Below are positions 32,487 through 40,156 of a stretch of DNA of 49,886 nucleotides, piece after piece. The stretch lies in the NCBI GenBank assembly GCA_003695705.1, contig RFHU01000333.1, positions 1-49,886 of the forward strand, read 5' to 3'. This DNA is from Planctomycetota bacterium (GTDB taxonomy: Bacteria > Planctomycetota > J058). The notes beneath the pieces were generated by a model. The model did no database searches and was not told where the DNA came from. It saw only the letters and a program-made list of their open reading frames with translations. How positions within the stretch are numbered: the first letter of the stretch is position 1; each line of letters begins with the position of its first letter. A program made the translations under genes and the position numbers.

Positions 32487-32492
32487 GCTCGC

Positions 32493-32498
32493 AGCCTA
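32493..32498 (-). promoter_or_regulatory. Candidate -10 (TAGGCT) 6 nt before the FHA gene ATG
   Basis: TAGGCT on the minus strand, six nt from ATG 32486, no Shine-Dalgarno. The weakest match to consensus among the candidate leaderless starts. Confidence 0.3.
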
Positions 32499-32703
32499 GC
32501 AACCCCTCGAAGGGGTTCCCTCCGAAGACCTTGCCGGGTGCAAGCAGAGGGCCTCGGGGTCCCCACGCGCCTGGTCCGGAGCGTCTCCAAGGGCAGCCGA
32601 GGAGGGCGGATCCCCTGGCCCCGGTGGGGCGGGCGCACGAGCCCAGGCGGACGCCGGCGGGCCCGCGCGCGTCGAGCGCAGCGTTCGGCCTCCCAGGGCG
32701 CCT

Positions 32704-33222
32704 TCACACCCCGTCGGGGTAGATTTCGGGCATGGAGGGACCGAGCATCCCCGTAATCTCCCCGGTGAACACCAGCTTGCCCTCGACGAAGGCCTGGCAG
32801 TCGTAGCGGGAGCGCCGAACCTTCACCTCCGTGGCCTTGGCCACGAGGATGACCCGTTGGCCCGGGACGATGGCGTCGCGGAATTTCACCCGATCGATGC
32901 CGCCGAAGAGCATCGCCCGCCCGGGCGCTTGCTCGATGCCCACTTGATGCCGCCAGTAGAAGACGCACAACTGGGCGACCGACTCGACCAGAACGACCCC
33001 CGGAAAGACGGGACGGGAAGGGAAGTGCCCTTCGCACCAGAACTCGTCGTCCCGCACGTCGCGGTAGCCGACCGCGTAGCCCTCCTCCGTGTCGAGGTGG
33101 AGCACGCCGTGCAGCTGCCGCATGGCGTGCTTCTGCGGCAGGTAGCGGTCCAAGGCGGTCGCGTCGAAGCGCACCGTGTCCAGATCGATGCTCGAGAGGT
33201 CGATGAGTGGTTTGGGCGGCAC
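32704..33222 (-). CDS. fabZ: 3-hydroxyacyl-ACP dehydratase (FabZ family)
   Basis: 172 aa from GTG 33222, preceded by agaggaaagc; the upstream open frame is rejected. Hotdog fold with the catalytic pair in GHFPSRPVFPGVVLVESVAQ (His66, Glu80), then FGGIDRVKFRDAIVPGQRV and KLVFTGEITGML. It would dehydrate 3-hydroxyacyl-ACP in fatty acid elongation; in Gram-negatives fabZ is tied to lipid A supply, and lpxA lies about 4 kb away. The extra 45 residues before the core are longer than typical FabZ, so an FabA/Z-like polyketide or lipid variant is possible. Confidence 0.8.
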   Translation of the reverse strand: MPPKPLIDLSSIDLDTVRFDATALDRYLPQKHAMRQLHGVLHLDTEEGYAVGYRDVRDDEFWCEGHFPSRPVFPGVVLVESVAQLCVFYWRHQVGIEQAPGRAMLFGGIDRVKFRDAIVPGQRVILVAKATEVKVRRSRYDCQAFVEGKLVFTGEITGMLGPSMPEIYPDGV

Positions 33223-33391
33223 GCTTTCCTCTCTTTGTGAGCGCCCGCGCGGCGCGTTCCCCCCCGGCAAGGCAACGCCCCCGGGAGGAAGTCCCGACGA
33301 GAAAGACGCGGAGAGGCGTTCGTCCCCGTTCGAGACCCCGTCCGCTCCCGAGACCGCCGAAGGCCGGGCCGACGGGGGCCCTCGGGAACGG

Positions 33392-33736
33392 CTAGCCGGC
33401 GACTGCGGCGACGACGGCGTCGAAGGCCTGCGGATCCCGCACGGCGATGTCGGCAAGGATCTTGCGATCCAGCGCGATGTCGCTCTTGGCCAGTGCGCCC
33501 ATGAATCGACTGTAGGAGTGCCCCCGCGCGCGCAGCGCGGCGCTGATGCGCGTGATCCACAGGCTGCGGTTGTCCCGCTTGCGCAGCTTGCGGCCCACGT
33601 AGGCCTGCTGCTTGCTCCGACGGACCACCTGGCGGGCCGTCTTCCAGCAGTTCTTGCGCTTGCCGTAGAAACCGCGGGCCTGCTTGAGGATGCGGTTCTT
33701 GGAACGTCGGGGGGCCGATCCGCCCTTGACCCTCAT
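33392..33736 (-). CDS. rplT: Ribosomal protein bL20
   Basis: 114 aa, [20 protein letters not shown] through [27 protein letters not shown] and [19 protein letters not shown]: a full-length, typical bL20, needed for 50S assembly. Third of the infC-rpmI-rplT group, 21 bp after rpmI. In other bacteria L20 represses this operon by binding its leader. Confidence 0.97.
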   Translation of the reverse strand: MRVKGGSAPRRSKNRILKQARGFYGKRKNCWKTARQVVRRSKQQAYVGRKLRKRDNRSLWITRISAALRARGHSYSRFMGALAKSDIALDRKILADIAVRDPQAFDAVVAAVAG

Positions 33737-33757
33737 GGTGTCACCCTTCTCGCCGGA

Positions 33758-33961
33758 CTAGGGACGCGCCCCGCCCAGCATCTCCAGGACCTTCTTTGCG
33801 TCGGCCGCCGAGGCCACACCCCGCCGCCGCAACGCCCGGCGGCGCTTGCCGTTCTTGTGCGAGAGCAGGTGGCTGGTGAAGGGGTGCCGGAACTTGATCT
33901 TCCCCTTCTTGCTCACCCGCACGCGCTTGCGGGCGCCGCGGTTGGTCTTTGCCTTGGGCAT
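33758..33961 (-). CDS. rpmI: Ribosomal protein bL35
   Basis: 67 aa from ATG 33961: MPKAKTNRGARKRVRVSKKG, KIKFRHPFTSHLLSHKNGKR, normal length for bL35. The gap of about 180 bp back to infC is longer than usual and contains overlapping short repeats (tccggatcggtccgaatcgg), which could hold a leader or promoter for rpmI-rplT. Confidence 0.95.
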   Translation of the reverse strand: MPKAKTNRGARKRVRVSKKGKIKFRHPFTSHLLSHKNGKRRRALRRRGVASAADAKKVLEMLGGARP

Positions 33962-34143
33962 CGTCTTCCTCGTAAGGTTCGTACGAAGCGACTCTTTTAC
34001 ACGCAACCCAGGGGCCCGGCAAGGCCCCGGTCCGGATCGGTCCGAATCGGCCGCGGGAGACCCCCGCCGGGGGAGCGACGCCGCCGGCCGGGCGCCCGGA
34101 GCGCGCACGCCCCGCGGCGTCGGGGGCCCGGCCCAACGGGCGG

Positions 34144-34843
<700 letters not shown>

Positions 34844-34857
<14 letters not shown>

Positions 34858-35704
34858 GGGACTCCTCCTGTCGGTCTCGAGGGCTGAGGCCACGGGCCGC
34901 GACCGTTGCGACCCGGGCTGGGTTCCAGTGGAAGTGCGCCGCGCCCTCCAGGGCGAGCGCGAAGGTCTCTCGGGGCAGGACGCCCGGGCAAAGGCCGGCG
35001 CAGGCGGTCCGCAAGGCCACCGCCTCGGCCACCGCCTCCCGGGCCCCCACGACGGCGATGCAGGGCACCCGATCGGCGTGGGCCGCGCGGATCCGCCCGG
35101 CGAGGGGCGCGGTCGGCGCGGGCGCGGTCGCGCGCACCCCACCACGCCCAAGGCGTTCGGCGACCTGCGCCGCCGCTGCGGATTGCGCTTTCCCTACGGC
35201 CAGGACGCGAACCTGCTCGGGGGCCAGCCACAGGGGCCAAGGTCGGCGCTGCTCGAGCATCACGGCGAGGACGGCCTCGCTCGGGCCGGGGAAGAGCACC
35301 CGCAACGGCGCATCCCCGTCTTCCCGCAGACTGGCCAGGGACCAGGAGCGGCCCCAGCCGTCTTCGAGATGCAGCTCGGCGCCCCAGGCGCGGTCCACCA
35401 CGCCGGGCCGCAGACCGAGCGCCGTCGCGAGGCGCCCAAAGGCCTCCAGGGCCAAGCCGCGCTCGCCCGGGGCGAGGTCCACTCCCCAGGCCCGGTCCCC
35501 GCTCGGCAGCCGGCAGGCCGGATGAGGCTCGACGCGATGGCGCCTCGCCGTGCCGAGGGAGTTCGCCGCGCTGGCGAGCGCTTCCTCCAGGCGCTCCAGC
35601 AGCGCCCTTCCGGCGACCGTCCAGCGCGGGCCTCGCAGCAAACCCAGCGAACGAGCGACGAGGCAGTGGTCGAGGAGATCTTCTTGTTGGGGCGCAGGCC
35701 CCAT
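34844..35704 (-). CDS. Degenerate threonyl-tRNA synthetase-like protein
   Basis: 286 aa against about 640 for ThrRS, sitting where thrS normally precedes infC. DHCLVARSLGLL recalls the start of the ThrRS catalytic core (DHRKLGKELDLF). AWGAELHLEDGWGRSWSLAS matches the ThrRS stretch YGPKLDFHVKDALGREWQC. PWPLWLAPEQVRVLAVG matches FPLWLAPEQV at the start of the anticodon-binding domain, which continues to about 260. Editing domains are absent, motif 2 is not recognisable, and the HRAILGSLER region with its zinc His and motif 3 Arg is replaced (PSEAVLAVMLEQRRP). It cannot charge tRNA; it may bind tRNA or regulate the operon. Start ATG 35704 has only a weak Shine-Dalgarno. Confidence 0.7.
34855..34869 (-). 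promoter_or_regulatory. infC Shine-Dalgarno AGGAGG and ATA initiation codon
   Basis: AGGAGG (34869-34864, minus strand), spacer agtccc, ATA (34857-34855). The run of three ATG codons begins 21 nt after the ATA and has no Shine-Dalgarno of its own. Confidence 0.65.
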
Positions 35705-35875
35705 TAGGAAGCTACCGACACTCGCACACTCGCGGACGGGGTGGAACGGCTGAAGGCGTATCCCCCAGCACGCCGCGAGCCTAGCACAGCCCGCCGGGGA
35801 GCCTCAAGCACCGCTTCCGACCGAAGCGCGGTTGACGTCTTCCGTCTGCGGCGGTCCAATCCTCCCCAGGGGACC

Positions 35876-37204
35876 ATGCCCGCAGCGCTTCGTGTCCAGA
35901 GCGGCTACCTCCGGCAGCGCGTCCTCCTCCTGCCCAGCGACGGCTCTCGCTTCCTCATCGGCCGCTCCCTCGAGGCCAACCTCATCCTCTACGGGCCCGA
36001 CGTCGCGGAGCGTCAGGCCTACCTCGTCGCCGACGGCAAAGGGCACCGCCTGGTGCCTCTATCGACCAAGGCCCCCGTCCGGGTAGGCGAGCGCGTCCTC
36101 ACCCGGGCCGTGCCCCTGCGCGAAGGCGACACCATCCGGATCGGCCGCCACGTTCTCCGCTACACCCGCCAGGGCGCACGCGCGGCCATCGGCTCCGACG
36201 AGCGTGGGGTCCCCTGCTCTTCCTGCGGCGAACCCCTCGGCAGCCGCCCCGAGACGCGGCCGAGCCTCAAGGCCCTCCGCCTCGGGGACGAGGTCGTCTG
36301 TCCACGCTGCGTCGACCTGCGACTCCACGCCGACCGTGGCCTCGACACCTACCGCATCCTGCGCAAGGTCGGCGCCAACGACGAGGAGGTCACCTACCTT
36401 GCCGTGGACGAGGAGCGGGACGAGCGGGTCTCGGTGCGCATCATGAAGGCGGACCGACAGGCCCGACCGCGAGCCTTCCGCCGCTTCCTCGTGCGGGCCC
36501 TGGTGGGCCTCGTCCTCGACCACCCGAATTACCTGCCCGTGGAGGCGATTCGCGCCCACGGGGGCATTACCTACGTCGTCCTGCAGTACCTCGAGCACTC
36601 CACCAAGTTGGAAAGGCTCGCCCGCGAACAATCGCCCATCCCCGGAACCAGCGCGATCTACGTCACCAACCAACTCGCCGAGGTGCTCCGCTTCGCCCGC
36701 CTGAAACGCATCGTGGTCGCCAAGCGGAAGAAGTCCGGAGTGCTCGTGGACCGTGCCTTCTGGGTCAAGGTTCTCGCCTACGACGTGACCCGCGAGCTCG
36801 AAGAGCAGGTCGCGCGGACGCAGGCCTTCCGCGACCTCGCCGCGCGCAGTGGTTTCGACCCGGACGTGCTGGCGACGACCGACCTCGAGCCGCCCTCGCC
36901 GGAGGAGCGCCGGCTCTCCAGCCTGGCCTCGGAATACGCGGAGGTCTACTCGGTCGGGCGCATCCTCTACCAACTCGTCACCGGCCAACCCTTCCGCACC
37001 GGGACCTTGGGCGCCATCTCCGAAGCCCTCGCGGCCGTCGAGGCGGGCCGCCCGCCGCCCGAAGGACCCCTGGAGAAGTGCACCCCCCACATGATCCGGC
37101 TCGTGGAACGCGTACTCCTCCCGCGGGGTCCCCATCGCATCCGCACCCTCGAAGGCTTCGCCCGCGCCTCGAAGCGGACCTTCGGCCTCCTCGCGGAGGC
37201 TTGA
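35876..37204 (+). CDS. FHA - zinc ribbon - pseudokinase
   Basis: 442 aa from ATG 35876 (aggggacc before it); the in-frame start at 35741 overlaps the region of the divergent gene and is rejected. Residues 5-105: FHA-like (FLIGRSLEANLILYG, VRVGERVL, GDTIRIGRHVLRY), though the Ser/His and Asn-Gly signatures are weak. Residues about 115-155: zinc ribbon CSSCGEPL...CPRC. The kinase-like domain (about 165-440) lacks a Gly loop; the HRD loop reads VVAKRKKSGVLVD and DFG reads LAYDV, so it is a pseudokinase. The C-lobe helix YSVGRILYQLVTGQPFRTG is kept. Likely a signalling scaffold. Two genes upstream of an active kinase. Confidence 0.72.
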   Translation: MPAALRVQSGYLRQRVLLLPSDGSRFLIGRSLEANLILYGPDVAERQAYLVADGKGHRLVPLSTKAPVRVGERVLTRAVPLREGDTIRIGRHVLRYTRQGARAAIGSDERGVPCSSCGEPLGSRPETRPSLKALRLGDEVVCPRCVDLRLHADRGLDTYRILRKVGANDEEVTYLAVDEERDERVSVRIMKADRQARPRAFRRFLVRALVGLVLDHPNYLPVEAIRAHGGITYVVLQYLEHSTKLERLAREQSPIPGTSAIYVTNQLAEVLRFARLKRIVVAKRKKSGVLVDRAFWVKVLAYDVTRELEEQVARTQAFRDLAARSGFDPDVLATTDLEPPSPEERRLSSLASEYAEVYSVGRILYQLVTGQPFRTGTLGAISEALAAVEAGRPPPEGPLEKCTPHMIRLVERVLLPRGPHRIRTLEGFARASKRTFGLLAEA

Positions 37205-37286
37205 ACGGCGCCCGGCCAGCCTGGCCACCCGTCCGGGGGCCGTGATACCCTTTGGAACTCCCATTCTGCGGGGACCGCGAAGCACA

Positions 37287-38147
37287 ATGCCGGAGATCCA
37301 TCCCACCGCCATCGTCGAGGACGGCGCCCAACTCGCCGACGACGTGGTGGTCGGCCCCTACTGCAGCGTGGGAGCGGAAGTCCGCATCGGCCCCGGCTGC
37401 GTGTTGATGCACGGCGCCATCGTGCAGGGGCGCACGACCTTGGGCGCGGGGAACCAGGTCTTCCCCTACGCCGTCCTGGGGTCCATTCCCCAGGACAAGA
37501 AGTACGAAGGCGAGCCCTCGTGCCTCTCCATTGGAAACCGCAACGTGTTCCGCGAGCACGTCACCGTCCACATCGGCACCGCCAGCGGCAACGACCAGAC
37601 CCGCATCGGCAACGACAACCTGCTCATGGCGGGCGCCCACGTCGGCCACGACTGCGTCGTCGGAGACCACTGCGTGCTCGCCAACTACACCGGCCTCGCG
37701 GGGCACGTCGAGGTCGGCGACTACGCCATCCTCGGCGGGCAGACCGGCGTGCACCAGTTCGTTCGCCTCGGCGCCCACTGCATCACCTCGGGCGGCTCCA
37801 AGGTCGGCAAGGACGTTCCTCCCTTCACCGTGGCGCAGGGCTACCCAGCGCGCCTGCGCGGGATCAACCACGTGGGACTCAAGCGACGGGGCTTCAGCGA
37901 CTCGACCATTCGCCTGCTCCGGCAGAGCTACCGCGCCGTGTTCTTCGACACGGACACCCCACGGTTCGAGGACCTCCTCGCCCGCGTCCGGGCCGAGTTC
38001 CAAGGAAGCCGCGAGGTGGAAACCTTCCTCGACTTCCTCGCCCAGGCGCAGTCCACCACGCGTGGCTTCCTGCGCCCCGCCGCCCGCGGCGAGGAGAACG
38101 GCGAGGAGCGCGAGGCCTCCTCTGGACTCCTCCGCCGCGAAGCCTGA
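37287..38147 (+). CDS. lpxA: UDP-N-acetylglucosamine O-acyltransferase LpxA
   Basis: 286 aa from ATG 37287. Left-handed beta-helix hexapeptide repeats (IHPTAIVEDGAQLADDVVVG, VGPYCSVGAEVRIG). GNRNVFREHVTVHIGTA, and GAHVGHDCVVGDHCVLAN with the catalytic His121 (E. coli His125). C-terminal helical part RGINHVGLKRRGFSDSTI. It adds the 3-hydroxyacyl chain to UDP-GlcNAc, first step of lipid A, in the cytoplasm; its presence shows a Gram-negative envelope. The last 35 residues are an extra acidic tail. It lies between signalling genes, away from other lpx genes. Confidence 0.92.
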   Translation: MPEIHPTAIVEDGAQLADDVVVGPYCSVGAEVRIGPGCVLMHGAIVQGRTTLGAGNQVFPYAVLGSIPQDKKYEGEPSCLSIGNRNVFREHVTVHIGTASGNDQTRIGNDNLLMAGAHVGHDCVVGDHCVLANYTGLAGHVEVGDYAILGGQTGVHQFVRLGAHCITSGGSKVGKDVPPFTVAQGYPARLRGINHVGLKRRGFSDSTIRLLRQSYRAVFFDTDTPRFEDLLARVRAEFQGSREVETFLDFLAQAQSTTRGFLRPAARGEENGEEREASSGLLRREA

Positions 38148-38239
38148 GCCGGGCTGCGCCCGAACGCCGCGGAGTCCGGCGCGCGCCTGCGCGTCGTCCG
38201 CCGCGACGCCTGGTAGCATGCAATCCGTTCGGGGGAGCC

Positions 38240-40096
38240 GTGGCGAGCACCTTCCTTGACCTGCTGCGAGCGAAGGTCGGCATTCAACTCGGTCTGCTGA
38301 CGCCGGCCGCCGCCGTGGGCCATCTGCGGCGCCTGGACGACGGCGGGGCCGACGGAGGCTTCCTGGGCCTGTTGCGTGCGCACGGTGCTCCGGCCGACGC
38401 GGTGGAACTCGTCGATGCAACCGCGCGCCGCTGCCTCTCCATGCGGCACGCATCGGTCTACCTGCGCTGCCTGCGGGCGCGAAGCCTGGTGGACGAACAG
38501 GCCTTGCACCCGGTGATGTGGGAGGTGCGGAGCGATCCCAGCGGCCCCAGCCTCGGCGAAGCCTTGGTCCGCCGCGCTCTCCTCAGCCCGCAAGCCCACG
38601 CGCAGGTCGAGGCCGAAGCCCGCGCCGCCCTCGAACGGGAACACCAGGCGACGACCGCCCGCTACCGAGAGCGCGGCTACACCGGGGTGGAGGCTCCCTC
38701 GGAAATGATCGCCCAGCTCATCGCCGAGGCCCGAGGCAAGGCTGCGGCCGCCCTCACCCCGGCGAGCGCCGCAGGCCGCCCTGCCCCTGTCGCGGCGGAG
38801 CCGCCTCCCGCCGCGCTCGCCGACGCCCCTTCGCTGCCCCCGGCACTCGCAAACACGGGCCTCGACGAAGACTACGAGATTCTTCGCAAGCTCGGCGAAG
38901 GGGGCATGGGGGTGGTGTACCTAGCCCGCGAGCGCAAGAGCGAGCGGCGCACCGTGGCCCTCAAGGTGGTGCAAGACTCCGCCAAAAGCAAGGACGCGGC
39001 CGAGCGATTCAAGCGTGAGATCCTCGCCACGAGCATGTGCGCCCACGAGAACATCATCGAGATCTACGACGCCAAGGAGACCAAGGACGGCTCCTACTAC
39101 ATGGCGATGGAGTACCTCGAAGGCGAGGAACTCTCCGACATCCTCAAGCGCGAACGCCGCATTGCCCTCCCCCGCCTGGTGGACCTCCTCGCCCAGGTCC
39201 TCGCCGGCATGGAGGCCATGCATCAGGCCGACATCATCCACCGCGACATCAAACCCCACAATTTCCGCATCACCCGAGGCCCCGACGGCCGCGAACACCT
39301 CAAGATCGTGGACTTCGGCATCGCCCGCATCCTGGGAATGGACGACGCCGGGCTCGGAGAACAGATCTTCACCACCATGGCGGGCAAGATCACCGGTTCT
39401 CCGGCGTACATTGCTCCCGAGAGCATCACCGGGTCCGAAGTCGATGGACGCGCCGACCTCTACTCGCTGGGGATCAGCATCTTCCGCCTCGCCACCGGCC
39501 GGCTGCCCTTCGTCGCTCGCGAGCCCTCCGAGTATCTCCCCATGCACCTCTACAACAAACCTCCCTCGCTGCGCTCGGTGCTCCCCGAGGCGCCGCAGGA
39601 ACTCGAGGACTTCGTCCAGAAGCTCCTCGCAAAGCTGCCGGCCGACCGCTTCCAGAGCGCAGCCGAGGCCCTCGAGGTTCTCGAACGCGTCGTGCGCCCG
39701 GCGGTGTGCGGCGGCGCACCCGCAGGAGAAACCTCGCGGTCAGGTTGGGAGGACGAGACCCTCGTCGCTTCGCCCCCGACCGTCCCGCCGCACTCGGCGA
39801 ACCCCTCCGGCGACGGCCCGCCCGCCCTCGACTTCGCCGACCAGGTCACCCTTCCCCCCACGGCCGTGACCGCCGCCGATCTAGGCTTCACGCAAGACGC
39901 GCAGGTGGAGGAGTTCGACCCGGCAGCCCAGGAAGCCATCGCCGCCTACCGGGCACAGCACGCGGGCGAGGGCGCCGGCGACGATTTCGCCGTCGGCGAG
40001 ACCACCGCCGAGGTCGAAGGGGAGGGCCCCACCGGCCGCGTCGCCCAGCGAAAGGGCTTCTTCGCGCGCCTCTGGGCAACCCTGTTCGGTCGCTGA
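38240..40096 (+). CDS. Hanks-type Ser/Thr protein kinase
   Basis: 618 aa from GTG 38240, preceded by gggggag. The frame is open back through lpxA, which is shadow. Residues 1-135 are helical repeats (GLLTPAAAVGHLRRL, RSLVDEQALHPVMW), then a Pro/Ala linker. Kinase at about 212-480: LGEGGMGVVYLA, VALKVV (Lys242), IIHRDIKPHNFRI (Asp336), LKIVDFGIAR (Asp358), GSPAYIAPESI, all intact. The C-terminal 130 residues are acidic and Thr-rich (DETLVASPPTVPP, DQVTLPPTAVT), ending in a basic FFARLWATLFGR that may touch the membrane. No TM helix, so cytoplasmic. The Thr-rich tail offers autophosphorylation sites for FHA partners. Confidence 0.9.
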   Translation: MASTFLDLLRAKVGIQLGLLTPAAAVGHLRRLDDGGADGGFLGLLRAHGAPADAVELVDATARRCLSMRHASVYLRCLRARSLVDEQALHPVMWEVRSDPSGPSLGEALVRRALLSPQAHAQVEAEARAALEREHQATTARYRERGYTGVEAPSEMIAQLIAEARGKAAAALTPASAAGRPAPVAAEPPPAALADAPSLPPALANTGLDEDYEILRKLGEGGMGVVYLARERKSERRTVALKVVQDSAKSKDAAERFKREILATSMCAHENIIEIYDAKETKDGSYYMAMEYLEGEELSDILKRERRIALPRLVDLLAQVLAGMEAMHQADIIHRDIKPHNFRITRGPDGREHLKIVDFGIARILGMDDAGLGEQIFTTMAGKITGSPAYIAPESITGSEVDGRADLYSLGISIFRLATGRLPFVAREPSEYLPMHLYNKPPSLRSVLPEAPQELEDFVQKLLAKLPADRFQSAAEALEVLERVVRPAVCGGAPAGETSRSGWEDETLVASPPTVPPHSANPSGDGPPALDFADQVTLPPTAVTAADLGFTQDAQVEEFDPAAQEAIAAYRAQHAGEGAGDDFAVGETTAEVEGEGPTGRVAQRKGFFARLWATLFGR

Positions 40097-40156
40097 GCGG
40101 ACGCGGAGCTTCCGTCGATCCTCGTGCCCGCGTGATACGCTGGCCGGGAGCGAGTC

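Noticed and set aside
37520..38239. Upstream extension of the Ser/Thr kinase frame through lpxA
   Set aside because: GTG 38240 has a good Shine-Dalgarno and the upstream residues are an Arg/Pro-rich off-frame reading of lpxA.
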